Both the position numbers and the translations under genes were made by a program. 64,000 nucleotides of DNA from NCBI GenBank assembly GCA_016704305.1, contig JADJAL010000011.1, positions 62,001-126,000 on the forward strand. The letters run 5' to 3'. The first letter of the stretch is position 1; each line of letters starts with the position of its first letter. The notes under the pieces were generated by a model. That model was given only the letters and a program-made list of their open reading frames with translations. It was not told where the DNA came from and did not search any database. The stretch is from Haliea sp. (GTDB taxonomy: Bacteria; Pseudomonadota; Gammaproteobacteria; Pseudomonadales; Halieaceae). Positions 1 through 9,980 of the stretch are shown here, piece by piece.

Positions 1-2
1 CC

Positions 3-353
3 GCGCGCCAGCTCTATCGGCAATCGGATATCCAGGCACGGGATATCGACGTGGCGCAGATCTACGATGCGTTCACCCCATTGATTCCACTATCGCTGGA
101 GGGCTACGGCTTCTGCGCGCGCGGCGAGGGCGCGGCGTTTACCGAGAACGGCAATCTCGAGCTCGGCGGCAAGCTGCCGGTCAACACCTCCGGCGGCGGG
201 CTGTCGGAAGCGTATGTGCACGGTTTCAACCTGCTCACCGAAGGTGTGCGGCAACTGCGCGGCACGGCGCGCAACCAGGTACCGGGCGCCGCCAGCTGCC
301 TGGTGACTGCCGGCGAAGGCGTGCCCACCGGCGCGTTGATCTTGCGGCGCTGA
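3..353 (+). CDS. Lipid-transfer-protein-type thiolase, C-terminal part (5' end outside window)
   Basis: The frame is open from the first bases and ends at a TGA at 351-353, so only about the last 116 residues are present. The protein reads DVAQIYDAFTPL, then GGKLPVNTSGGGLSEAYVHG and a QLRG segment. This is the C-terminal half of the SCPx/lipid-transfer thiolase family, in which these blocks carry the active-site His and Gly-rich loops. Members act in acyl-CoA side-chain degradation, as thiolases or, with a DUF35 partner, as retro-aldolases. The next gene is a DUF35 protein, which supports the aldolase-type pairing. The protein at 41170-42333 is a second member with the same C-terminal blocks. 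Substrate unknown. Confidence 0.85.
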   Translation, partial: ARQLYRQSDIQARDIDVAQIYDAFTPLIPLSLEGYGFCARGEGAAFTENGNLELGGKLPVNTSGGGLSEAYVHGFNLLTEGVRQLRGTARNQVPGAASCLVTAGEGVPTGALILRR

Positions 354-811
354 CCGAAGGACTGCCCTCCACGAGCGACAACACGCTGCTACCCCATATC
401 GATGACGTCAATGAACCGTTCTGGCGCGGCTGCCGCGAGGGCGAGTTGCGATTGCAGCAGTGCCCGGTCACCGGGCGACTGATTTTTCCGCCGCGCCCGG
501 TCAACCCGTGGTCGCCGCGCGACAAAGCGTTATGGACAACAGTGTCGAGTACCGGCACAATCTGGTCCGTCATTGCGCCTCACCCACCGCTGATGCTGGA
601 TTTCACTGATTTAGCGCCCTACAACGCCATCGTCGTGGCACTGGACGCGGATCCAACCATTCGCCTGGTGGGCAACCTGGTCCCTGAGGCCGGCGCAGCC
701 ATCAACGCGATCGCCTACGAGGAGATTGAAATTGGCGAGGCGGTGCAAGTCGTTTTCGAGCGTATCAACGACGAAATCCCCCTGCCGCGTTGGGTGCGGA
801 GAATGCGGTAG
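350..811 (+). CDS. OB-fold DUF35 protein with degenerate zinc ribbon
   Basis: The frame contains the family N-terminus NEPFWRGCREGELRLQQC, a PPRP segment and a C-terminal OB fold ending LPRWVRRMR, so it is a DUF35 partner of the thiolase just upstream. No ATG or GTG precedes the conserved N-terminus. The only candidate that keeps it is CTG at 350, overlapping the thiolase stop as CTGA where ATGA would be expected. A TTG at 446 would remove about 32 conserved residues. Only the first of the four zinc-ribbon cysteines is left: the CxxC pairs of the paralogue at 42346 are replaced by CPVT and NPWS. Either the ribbon no longer binds zinc or sequence errors changed it. Family call firm; start uncertain. 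Confidence 0.75.
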   Translation: MTEGLPSTSDNTLLPHIDDVNEPFWRGCREGELRLQQCPVTGRLIFPPRPVNPWSPRDKALWTTVSSTGTIWSVIAPHPPLMLDFTDLAPYNAIVVALDADPTIRLVGNLVPEAGAAINAIAYEEIEIGEAVQVVFERINDEIPLPRWVRRMR

Positions 812-903
812 GCATCACCCGGCATTTTCCCCGGACAGCGGCTGGCAATCCGGACGGGTGACACATCACAACACACTACACAAGCACACACGGAGATTTT
901 CGC

Positions 904-1900
904 ATGGCCTCATACAAAGCGTTCTACATCCAACCCAACGACGATGGCAGCTTCAAGCGCTCGATCGTGCAGCGTGATACCAGCGATCTGCCGCCGAACG
1001 AGGTGCTGATCAAGGTGCAATACTCCTCGCTCAACTTCAAGGATGCGATGTCGGCGCACGGCAACAAGGGCGTCACCCGCGAGTTCCCGCACCAGGGTGG
1101 CATCGATGCCGCCGGCGAAGTGGAAGAAAGCAGCAGTGGCGAATTCAAACCCGGCGACCGGGTGATCGTCACCGGTTATGACCTGGGCATGAATACCGCA
1201 GGTGGCCTGGCCCAGTACATCCGCGTCCCCGCAGCCTGGGTGTTGCACTGCCCGCGTGGCCTCAACCCCAAACGCAGCATGCTGTTCGGCACCGCTGGCC
1301 TCACCGCGCAATTGTGCATCAACAAACTGCAGCGCATGGGCGTCACGCCAGAAAAGGGCGAGATACTGGTCACCGGCGCCACCGGTGGCGTCGGCAGCAT
1401 CGCCGTCGCACTGCTGGCCAATGCCGGCTACACGGTGGTCGCCAGCTCCGGCAAGGCAGAGCAGGCGGATATGCTCAAGTCCATCGGCGCAAGCTCGGTC
1501 ATCGACCGCGCGGAATTCGGTGAATTCAACAAGCGGCCGATGCTGAAAGCACGCTTCGCCGGCGCCGTGGATGTCGTCGGCGGCGACACGCTTGGCAATG
1601 TCATCAAGTCGCTCAAGGCAGGCGGCAGCGTCGCCTGTTGCGGCCTGGTGCAATCGCCTTCATTCGAGGCGACGGTACTGCCCTTCATCCTGCGCGGCGT
1701 CAATTTGCTGGGCGTGGATTCGGTCGAAATCCCGCTAGTCCGAAAAACAGGCGGCCTGGAAGCAATTGGCACGCGCCGCCAAACTGCCCGCGATTGAGCT
1801 GCTGAACAATGAGATCACGCTGAAGCACGTCCCGGCAGCGCTTGAGACCCTGTTTGCCGGCGGACCCGTGGGTCACACGTTGGTCAAAATAGGGCGCTGA
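904..1900 (+). CDS. YhdH/AcuI-type quinone oxidoreductase (zinc-free MDR), frameshifted near the 3' end
   Basis: NADPH-dependent medium-chain reductase of the YhdH/YhfP/AcrylylCoA-reductase group. SSLNFKDAM lies near residue 40, a GGIDAAGEV block follows, and the nucleotide-binding GATGGVGSIA lies near residue 158. No structural zinc cysteines are visible, as expected for this group. An ATG at 904 follows a GGAGA ribosome site. The intact frame stops at 1797 after a garbled tail, but the +1 frame from about 1748 reads QAAWKQLARAAKLPAIELL and ends at 1900 with the family C-terminus GGPVGHTLVKIG. The break sits in an A5 run at 1743-1747; one fewer A restores a full-length protein of about 331 residues. 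Probable role: reduction of an enoyl-CoA or enone intermediate. Confidence 0.85.
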
Positions 1901-1904
1901 CACA

Positions 1905-2054
1905 AATGGCACTTACTCAAGCTTCTAGACCGGCGGCAACTCGAATGGCTTAGGGGCGGGACACGCCGTAAACCCATCCATGGGGGCTTGAGCTCGGCGG
2001 CCTCACCCCCTAAGCCTGATTTACCGCGTGCCACTTAGCTTAAGTAGTGCCATT
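1905..2054. repeat. Nested palindromic non-coding element
   Basis: The 1901-2192 gap holds no gene but a structured element. The ends form an imperfect inverted repeat: AATGGCACTTACTCAAGCT at 1905-1923 against the reverse complement of the segment at 2036-2054 (AATGGCACTACTTAAGCT). Inside it is a perfect 10-bp inverted pair, GGCTTAGGGG at 1947-1956 and CCCCTAAGCC at 2007-2016. No transposase-length frame is present. It resembles a MITE or REP-like extragenic palindrome. No second copy was seen in the window. Confidence 0.5.
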
Positions 2055-2192
2055 CGGCGCTGATCCCGGAACGAGGCGGCGAAGCTCAGGCATAACCCCG
2101 CAATAGCGCTTTGCTCGCGGGCTGTATTGGATTAAACTTTTGACAAGGTGCGTGTCTTAAAATAATCCTTACAGCCAGCACGAGGTGCCGTC

Positions 2193-4019
2193 ATGTCATT
2201 CGAGTTGAACCGCCGCCTGGTCGCCAGGCGCCCCGCTCTTGCGACCAGCACCACAATTGATGCGGTGACAGCCAGCATCGTCAACGGCGCGTTTGAAACC
2301 ATCTGCTTTGAAGTCGCCACCCACCTGGGGCGCGCCGCCTCCTCCGCCATCATCAACCAGTCCAACGAACGCAATGCCAGCCTGATCGACGCCAATGGCC
2401 GTCTGGCGGCAGTGTCCGTGGGCATTCCGCAACTGCTGTTCGTCTCGCCACTGGCGGTGCGCTGGGGGCTGGAAAATTTCGTGGAGGATGACTGGGGGCC
2501 GGGCGATGTCTTCGTCGGCAACGATCCGGACTACGGTGGGGGCCACCTGCCCGACTACACGGTCTATGCGCCACTGTTTGACGAACACGGCGAGTTGGTG
2601 CTGATCCAGGCGCTGCAGGCGCACCAGGGTGATACCGGCGGCAAGGACCCCGGCGGGTTCTCCATCGACAGCCGCGATATTTTCGGCGAGGGCCTGGGCA
2701 TTCCGGTGCTCAAGCTGGTGCACCGCGGCAAACCCCGGCGCGACGCGATCGACCTGCTGATCCGCAACAACCGCTTCCCCTCTTTCGCCGGGGATATCGC
2801 CGCGATGATCAGCGCGGTGCAGGCTGGCGTCCGCTCGCTGCAGGTGCTGTTGACGCGCTACGGCGTGGAGACGGTGAAAGCGGCGGTGAACTACAACATT
2901 GACCAGACCAATGCCCGTTTTCGCCAGGCGGTCGCGCAGTGGCCGGACGGCGAGTACCCGGCGCACGTGTGGATCGACCAGGATACCGCCGGCAATCCCG
3001 ACGTCCACGTGCAGGTGACGTGCCGCATCAGCGGCGACCAGCTCACCGTGGACATGACCGGCAGCGACTCACGCCCGGAGTTGGTCAACGTCTGGAATAC
3101 CTTCGCCAACACGCGCGGCTATGCGATTGCACAATTGGCCTCCATGGTCGACCCGGACATCAACAAGAACGAGGGCCTGTTTTACGCGGTGGAGATGATC
3201 ATCCCCGAGGGCTCTATCCTGCAGCCTGCGCCAAACAAGCCGGCTGCACTAGGCTCTTTCCACCCGGCAGTCGAAGTGGGCGAGGCCATTTGTATCGCGC
3301 TGTCGCCCATACTGCCGCAGCGCTCGGCGCCGCAGGTGTACAAACTCGGGATGCCGAGCGCCGTAATCGGCTTCAACGAGGCGGGCGAAATGTGGATGGA
3401 CCAGGGCGTGGACGTCAGGGCCTCCGATGCCTCCGCCACGCAGGGGCTGGATGGCTGGGGCGCGATGTGTGCGGGTCTCGGCAACCTGATACTGGCCACC
3501 GCCGAAGATGCCGAGAGCCGATTTCCAGTGCTGAACCTCAGCCGCGAGATGACCACGGATACCGGCGGTGCCGGACGCTGGCGCGGACAGCCCGGCACCC
3601 GCAACATCAAACAGGTGCTGGAGCCGGTGTCGGCGATGACCTGGATGGTGTCGCGCAAACATCCGCTGCGCGGTTTGAACGGCGGCGACGATGCCCCGCC
3701 GTATTGCAATATCTTCCTGCTGGGCACGGACGAGGAATTCGAAGTCGAGAACGCGGTCAACGCGCAATTGCCCGCCGGCGCAATCACCAGCTACCAGTAT
3801 GGCGGCGGCGCCGGTTTTGAAGACCCGCTGTTGCGCGATCCCACGGCCGTGCAGGAAGACGTACTCGACGAATACGTGAGTATCGCCGCGGCGAGGGAGC
3901 GCTACGGCGTGGTGCTGACTGGCTCGCTGGACGATTGGAACGTTGCCATCGACGTCGACAAAACCGCGCAGCTGCGGGGCGCACGCCTCGCCGCAAGAGC
4001 CGCCGGCGGCGCGCGATGA
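2193..4019 (+). CDS. hyuB: Hydantoinase B/oxoprolinase family protein (HyuB-like)
   Basis: A 608-residue protein, usual length for the B subunit of ATP-dependent N-methylhydantoinase/5-oxoprolinase/acetone-carboxylase-related enzymes. Typical blocks are FVGNDPDYGGGHLPDYTV near residue 108, the HQGDTGGKDPGG segment, FNEAGEMWMDQG, and a C-terminal SYQYGGGAGFEDPLLRDP. ATG at 2193 follows an AGGTG site. Its TGA overlaps the ATG of the A subunit in an ATGA junction at 4016-4019, so the two are translationally coupled. The substrate cannot be read from sequence; a cyclic amide or a ketone carboxylation are both possible in this family. Confidence 0.9.
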   Translation: MSFELNRRLVARRPALATSTTIDAVTASIVNGAFETICFEVATHLGRAASSAIINQSNERNASLIDANGRLAAVSVGIPQLLFVSPLAVRWGLENFVEDDWGPGDVFVGNDPDYGGGHLPDYTVYAPLFDEHGELVLIQALQAHQGDTGGKDPGGFSIDSRDIFGEGLGIPVLKLVHRGKPRRDAIDLLIRNNRFPSFAGDIAAMISAVQAGVRSLQVLLTRYGVETVKAAVNYNIDQTNARFRQAVAQWPDGEYPAHVWIDQDTAGNPDVHVQVTCRISGDQLTVDMTGSDSRPELVNVWNTFANTRGYAIAQLASMVDPDINKNEGLFYAVEMIIPEGSILQPAPNKPAALGSFHPAVEVGEAICIALSPILPQRSAPQVYKLGMPSAVIGFNEAGEMWMDQGVDVRASDASATQGLDGWGAMCAGLGNLILATAEDAESRFPVLNLSREMTTDTGGAGRWRGQPGTRNIKQVLEPVSAMTWMVSRKHPLRGLNGGDDAPPYCNIFLLGTDEEFEVENAVNAQLPAGAITSYQYGGGAGFEDPLLRDPTAVQEDVLDEYVSIAAARERYGVVLTGSLDDWNVAIDVDKTAQLRGARLAARAAGGAR

Positions 4020-6098
4020 ACTACCGCATCGGCATTGATATCGGCGGCACCTTCACCGACTTCGCGCTGCTCAAGGGTCAGGAGCTGATCCTGCACAAAA
4101 ACCTGAGCACACCCCAGGATCGTTCACTGGGTGTAATCCACGGCCTTGAACACCTCGCCAAAGCCGAAGGCAAAACCCTCGCGCACCTGCTGAGTGACGT
4201 CGACGCGATCATTCACGGCACCACCGTCGCCGACAACACGCTGATCGAAATGAACGGCGCGTGTACCGGCCTGTTGACCACGGCGGGCTTTCGCGACGAA
4301 CTGGAACTGCGCCGGGGTTACAAGGAAGACATCTGGGATGTGCGCCTGCCCCCGCCGACGCCCATCATCCCGCGTCGCCGTCGCCTCGGCGTGCCAGAGC
4401 GGATACGCTTCGACGGCTCCGTACACACGCCGCTGGACGAGGCTGCCGCGCGCAAGGCCATCCAGCGCCTGGCCAAACAGGGTGTGGAATCGGTGGCGAT
4501 TGCCACGCTGTTTTCCTTCGTCAATCCCGCGCATGAACTGCGCCTCGCGGAGCTGGTCGCCGAGGAAATACCCGGTGCGTACATCTCCCTGTCGCATCAG
4601 GTACTGCCGAAGTCACCGGAGTTCGAGCGCATCAGCACCACGGCGGTGAACGGCTACGTCGGCCCGCGCGTCACCGCGTACATCAATCGCCTGTGCGAGC
4701 GACTGCAGGACGCAGGCTACCGGCACCAGTTGCTGCTGATGCAATCGAACGGCGGCGTGATGACGCGCGAATACCTGGCGGGCAGCCCGATTCGCGTGCT
4801 CGCCTCCGGCCCGGCTGGAGGCGTCATAGGCAGCGCGGCGATTGGCGCGGCCAAAGGCGCTTCTGACCTTTTGTGCGTGGACATGGGCGGCACCAGTTAC
4901 GACGTGTCGGTGATTCGCGGCGGCGCGGCCCCAGCACAATCGGGCTGGAACTGGCACCACCGCTACCTGGTGGCGACGCCGATGGTGCAGGTCGAAACAC
5001 TGGGCGCGGGCGGCGGTTCCATCTGCAGCGCGGCCTCCGGCAGGCTGCAGGTGGGCCCCGCCAGCGCCGGTGCCGCGCCGGGCCCAATTTGCTACGGCCT
5101 GGGCGGCACCCTGCCCACGGTGACCGACGCAATTCTCGTGCTGGGCCTGTTGAGCGATGACGCGGGTTTCGCCGGTGGCAGTTTCAGGCTGGATCGCACC
5201 GGCGTTGATGCAGCGCTGCAGGCGCATGTTGCAGGGCCGCTGAACTGCAGCGTCGAGGAAGCGGCCTTTGACTGCTGGCGCGTGGTCAACGCGAACATGA
5301 CGCAGGCGGTCAGGCGCCTCACGGCGGAAAAAGGCTGCAATCCCGAGGACCTCACCCTGCTCGCCTATGGCGGCAACGGCCCGGTGTTCGCCGCGATTCA
5401 GGCGCAGGACCTCGGCATCAGGCGCGTGCTGGTGCCGCGTACCTCGCCCGGCTTTTCCGCTACCGGTGCACTGGCGGCACAACCGTGCATCGACGAGGAG
5501 CGCTCCTACATCGTCTGTGGCACACAGGCCGACATAACTCGCCTGCGCCAGTTCTGGGAAGAGCTGGACAGCCGCGCGGAACACTTCCTGCTGGCGGCGG
5601 GTTTTAGCCGGGCGGACATACATTGCCGCTACCAACTCAACCTGCGCTATCCGGGCCAGAACTGGTCGCTGACCGCCGACGCCGCAGCGCAATCCGGCGC
5701 ACGGGACCTGTCGTTTGCGGACGAGACGTTGATCGCCACGATGATGAACCGCTTTCACCAGTTGCACTTCGACGAGTACGGCCACGACCGCAAGGGCGAG
5801 CCGCCGGAAATCACCGGCGTGCGCCTGGTCGCCTCCACTGAAATCCCCATGCCTCATTTTACCGGCGGGCTGACCGCAGAGCGCCGCACCGCGACGCCGG
5901 CCAAACAACGGCGCGCCAATCTCGGGCAGGGCTTTTGCGCGACGGATATCTACCGTGGAGCTGACCTGGTGCCGGGTCATCATGTGCCGGGCCCGGCCAT
6001 CATCGAAGAAAAATTTACCACCATCGTCGTGTATCCCGGCTGGAATGCCCTGCCTGGATGACGCAGGTGACTACGAGTTGATTCGCGCAACAACCTGA
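4016..6098 (+). CDS. hyuA: Hydantoinase A/oxoprolinase family ATPase subunit (HyuA-like), 3' frameshift
   Basis: ATP-grasping subunit of the HyuAB pair. GIDIGGTFTDF at residues 6-16 is the phosphate-1 motif of the ASKHA fold, followed by IHGTTVADNTLIE near 66 and VDMGGTSYDVSV near 288. I chose ATG 4016, which overlaps the hyuB stop; a longer in-frame extension upstream is out-of-frame hyuB sequence. The frame stops at 6061, but removing one C at about 6050-6054 restores the tail LDDAGDYELIRATT and moves the stop to 6098, giving about 694 residues, normal for the family. The MaoC protein starts 42 bp further on and probably belongs to the same transcript. Confidence 0.88.
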
Positions 6099-6140
6099 TG
6101 CACACGCGGGGCAAGCTGCTCCCACGACCGGAGAGACTGA

Positions 6141-7349
6141 ATGAAACAGACTGATGAAGATACCGTGCAACTCGATACGACCCCGGTGGACATCTGGGTA
6201 GGCGTGCCGCTGGGGCTCGGGCAGATGAAGGACCCGGTCGCTCCCAACGATATCCGGCGCTGGGTACAGGGCATGCAGAACAGCAACCCGGTGTACTTTG
6301 ATGAGACCGTTGCCGAGGCGGAAGGCAGCCGGTTTGGCGAACTCGTAGCGCCACAGTCGTTCGCCGTGTGTACCGATGACAGCCACGGCGCGGGGCCGGC
6401 CATTCAGGGCAATATCCCGGGCACGCACATGCTGTTCGGAGGTGATGAGTGGTGGTTCTACGGGCCGCGCATTCGCCCGGGCGACAAAATTACGCGCTCC
6501 AGCATGCTGTTTGATTACAAGGTGACCAAGACCGGCTTTGCCGGCCCGACGATGTTCTCACGCGGGGACACCGAGTACGCCAACCAGCGCGGGGAGTTCG
6601 TCTGCAAGCAACGCTCCACGTCCATCCGTTATATCGCGGAGGAAGCGCGCAAGCGCGCGCAATTCAGCGAGGAGAAAGACCCCACCTGGAGCCACGAGCA
6701 ACTGCTGGAAATCGAGCGCAAGAAGATGGCCTATTTTGAGCAGGTGCACGCGCAGCAGAACCAGCGCAAGCTGAATGCGCAGGCGGGCGAACAACTGCCT
6801 GAACGCCTGATAGGTCCACACTCCATCGCCAGCTTTACAACCGAGTGGCGCGCCTACCCGTTCACCACCTGGCACACGTTTCGACCCAACGGCTTGCCCT
6901 CCTCCCTGTACGACGCGGGCTGGCTGCCGGAGATGTCGCGCGATTTCGACAAGGGCGCGATCGACCCGACCCACCTCGACGGTCTATACCACGGTCCGTC
7001 GCGCGGTCATGTGCAGCAGGAATACGCCCAATTGATCGGCCTGCCCAGGGCGTACGGCTACGGCGCGTCGATGGGCGCATGGATGCTGGACTACATCGGC
7101 AACTGGGGCGGCATCTGGAGCGATGTCATCCACTGCAAGTTTTCCTACCGCACGCCGGCGATGACAGGCGACCTGACGATTCTCAACGGCGAGGTCACTT
7201 CAGTGCGCGAGGACCCGATGACCGGCCAGCCACTGGCTGTCGTACAGGTCCGCATGACCAACCAGGACGACGCCACCCTGGCCACCGGTGGCGCGGAAGT
7301 GCGCCTGCCCACGCAGGAGCTGCCGCGCGCGGAACACCCGCGCAAATGA
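6141..7349 (+). CDS. Double-hotdog MaoC-like acyl dehydratase
   Basis: A 402-residue protein with two hotdog domains: an N-terminal FAS1-dehydratase-type half (FGGDEWWFYGPRIRPGD near residue 98) and a C-terminal MaoC half (GLYHGPSRGHVQQEYAQLIG, AYGYGASMGAWMLDY, then GDLTILNGEV). This arrangement is typical of enoyl-CoA or mesaconyl-CoA-type hydratases. ATG at 6141 has a GGAGAG site. Its stop overlaps the ATG of the ligase in ATGA (7346-7349). The protein at 54689-55882 is a clear paralogue with the same FGGxEWWF, RPGDK and FAGPTxFSRGDT blocks, and it too is next to an acyl-CoA ligase. Predicted role: hydration of an alpha,beta-unsaturated CoA ester. Confidence 0.82.
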   Translation: MKQTDEDTVQLDTTPVDIWVGVPLGLGQMKDPVAPNDIRRWVQGMQNSNPVYFDETVAEAEGSRFGELVAPQSFAVCTDDSHGAGPAIQGNIPGTHMLFGGDEWWFYGPRIRPGDKITRSSMLFDYKVTKTGFAGPTMFSRGDTEYANQRGEFVCKQRSTSIRYIAEEARKRAQFSEEKDPTWSHEQLLEIERKKMAYFEQVHAQQNQRKLNAQAGEQLPERLIGPHSIASFTTEWRAYPFTTWHTFRPNGLPSSLYDAGWLPEMSRDFDKGAIDPTHLDGLYHGPSRGHVQQEYAQLIGLPRAYGYGASMGAWMLDYIGNWGGIWSDVIHCKFSYRTPAMTGDLTILNGEVTSVREDPMTGQPLAVVQVRMTNQDDATLATGGAEVRLPTQELPRAEHPRK

Positions 7350-9043
7350 GCTTCGATCCACAACTGCGCCTGCAGCCGGATAGCTCGCGGCTCACCTGGC
7401 CGGCCTTTCTGGAGGACGTGGTCGCGCGCCATGGCGAGCGCACGGTGATGCGTTTTGCCGGGCGCGACATCAGCGCACGTGCGATACAGGCGGATGCCCG
7501 CCGCCTGGCCAAGGCACTGGCGGCCAGCGGCGTGTCCAAGGGCATGCGCGTGGCAGTGCACATGGCCAATCGCCCCGAGTTTGCAGTGGCCTCTTTCGCC
7601 ATCGCCATGCTCGGTGCCGTCATGGTGCCGGTGAATACCTTCGCGACGGAGGTGGAGCGCGAATACATCCTGCGCCATGGCGATGCGGCGCTTTTGTTGT
7701 TCCAGCGCACGCTGTTGAAGCACGACTTTCTCGCGCAACTATTGCTGATGTTTTCCGGAACTGGCAGAGGATAATCACGTCCCGCTGTTCAACACCAAGG
7801 TGCCGCAGCTGCGCAGGTCGTCGCGCTGGGGCTGGATGAAGCGCACGGCAAGGTGCAGGCCTGGGATGCCTTCCTCGCGCGCGGCGACGCCATCCCCGAT
7901 GCCCTGCTCGATGCGATGATCGCGGAAGTGTTTCCATCCGATGACAGCCTGATCATCTACACCTCGGGCACCACGGCAAGGCCGAAGGGCGTCCTGCACC
8001 TGCAGCGCGCCGCGGTTATCCAGAGCTGGCGTTTCGCCGACGATTTGCGCCTGTCCAGCGCGGACCGCATCTGGACCACCTACCCGTTCTTCTGGTCGGC
8101 CGGTATCTGCATGGCGCTGGGCGCCACCCTGGCTGCCGGCGCGACGCTGGTGCTGCAGGAGACGTTTGAACCGGAGGCTGCACTGCGCTGCCTGGTGGAT
8201 GAGCGGGCCAATGCCACGCAGTGCTGGCCGCACCAGGCCAAGGCGATGGCTGAACATCCGCTGTACAAAACGCTCGATCTGTCGCGCATCGACAAGGAAG
8301 TCTGCCGCATGCAGCCCGATATCGATCCCGCGCAGGACACCTGGGGCACCCAGGGCTCCTTCGGCATGACCGAGACCTTCACGCTGACCTCCAACCTGCC
8401 CACGGATGCGCCGGTGGCGCTGCGCAACGCCACGGCGGGCAAGCCGCTGCCCGGCATGAGCATACGCATTCTCGACACTAAAACGGGTGCCCCGCTGGCG
8501 GCCGGCGAAGAGGGAGAAATAGCGGTCAAGGGACTGACGCTGATGCGCGGCTATTACAAGGTCGAACCGGAAGCCACGTTCGACAGCGATGGTTATTACC
8601 ACAGCCAGGATGGCGGCCACATCGACGAGGCCGGCTATCTGCACTGGACAGGCCGCCTCTCCAATATCATCAAAACGGGCGGCGCCAACGTCTCACCGCT
8701 GGAAATCGAGGAAGCCCTGCTCAGCTACCCGAATATGCGCATCGGCATACCGTTCGGCGCGCCACATCCCAGCCTCGGTGAAGTCATTGTGTTATGCGCG
8801 GTGGCCATGCAGGGGCAGGTGCTGGATGAACAGCAGATTTTCGCATTCCTGAAAAGCAAGCTCGCCGCGTACAAACTGCCGCGCAAAATCCTGCTGTTCA
8901 GCGAAAGCGATTTGAGTTTCACCGGCACACAGAAAATACAAAGCGGCAAATTGATAGAACAGGCGTTGCAGCGGCTGCGCGATGAGGCCGCGATCATCGA
9001 TGGCGTGAACTACGGCGAGTACCCGGTTGGCGCGCAGTGCTAA
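7346..9043 (+). CDS. AMP-dependent acyl-CoA synthetase/ligase with two compensating frameshifts
   Basis: ANL-superfamily ligase that activates a carboxylic acid to its CoA ester. The ATP loop reads IIYTSGTTARPKGV, the A5 region GSFGMTET, the A7/A8 region YHSQDGGHIDEAGYLHWTGR followed by IIKTGGANVSP, and the C-terminal lysine motif TGTQKIQSGK. ATG at 7346 overlaps the MaoC stop. The frame stops at 7774, but positions 7755-7816 read sensibly in another frame (PELAEDNHVPLFNTKVPQLR) and the original frame resumes at 7817. An extra base in the T4 run at 7751-7754 and a missing base near 7814-7817 explain both breaks. Corrected length is about 565 residues. A paralogue lies at 53027-54688. Confidence 0.85.
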
Positions 9044-9073
9044 GCCGGCGGCCAGCGCCATCTCGAGCGCTGC

Positions 9074-9924
9074 CTACGACTTAGGGGCCGGGGAGGCCTC
9101 GTCGACCTGCTCGGTCGGAGTCAGGGCCTGCGCCTGCAGGCGCTGCGCCGTCTCCAGCAATTGCCTGTTGATCGCTGTCATGCGCCCCGCCTGCAGTTGT
9201 TCCTGCGCCACCGCCAGATAGGAGCGCGCTTCCTCTGCGCGACCGGCCTGCAACAACAATTTCGCGACATCCAGCTGCCATTGCGCCGAAGCCCGCAGTT
9301 TTTCATCCAGCGTCGCCATACGCGCGATAGCGGCAGCGTAATTGCCGCGCTGTGTTTCCAAATCAATGGCATAACGCTGCAGCGTGCTGATCGCTCCACG
9401 TTGCGCAATGCGCCGGTCCAGCAGCGCCAGTGCCTCATCGACGCCGCGCTCCGGCAGGCTCGCCATCAGGCGGGCGGTCGCCACGTAATAACCGGGATCG
9501 AGCGCGTCATTCAGGCGCATCAGCGTTTCATAATCGGCAAGGGCCAGGCGGTTCTCACCAAGGTCGCGCAGCAATCGCGCGCGGTAGCCAAGCGCGCCCA
9601 ATCCTCGGGATACGCCTGGAGGTAGCGATCAAAGTACGGCCGGGCGGCGGCATTATCGCCCTGCCGATAGAGCAGAACGCCGTAGGTATAGTCAGCAGTC
9701 ACTGGATCACCCAGCGTCTGGGCCACCTTGATATCGGCCAGTGCCAGCTCAGGCTCGTTATCGTCCACATAGGCCAGCGCGCGCTGCAGGCGCAGCGCCT
9801 GGTCTTCAGGACTCTGGTCGATGTGGGTTGTCAGTAGCTTGATCCGCTTGGAAACGCCGGCATCAGCGCTTACCGGCGCGACAGGCGCAATAAACAGCGC
9901 AAGCAGGAGTATCCAGGGGTTCAT
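9074..9924 (-). CDS. Secreted TPR-like repeat protein, frameshifted
   Basis: The protein starts at ATG 9924 (MNPWILLLALFIAPVAPVSADA, a clear signal peptide) and continues in helical repeats of TPR type, such as ALRLQRALAYVDDNEPELALADI and NRLALADYETLMRLNDALDP. The first frame covers the signal and about two repeats. From about 9600 down to 9074 the remaining repeats are in the next frame, ending QVDEASPAPKS. One missing base in a GC-rich run near 9593-9600 joins them into about 287 residues. It lies 57 bp downstream of the phosphatase gene on the same strand and may be co-transcribed with it. Probable periplasmic scaffold; no specific partner can be named. Confidence 0.7.
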
Positions 9925-9980
9925 CGGTACAGGAAACTTTACGCGGATGCCGGAAGCAGGCATCCGCGCACAAGATACGC

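Noticed and set aside
1905..2054. Insertion sequence with its own transposase
   Set aside because: The inverted ends suggest mobility, but no reading frame long enough for a transposase lies between them.
4613..5983. A 456-codon minus-strand frame inside hyuA
   Set aside because: Antisense to a well-supported ATPase subunit; composition and lack of motifs mark it as a shadow.
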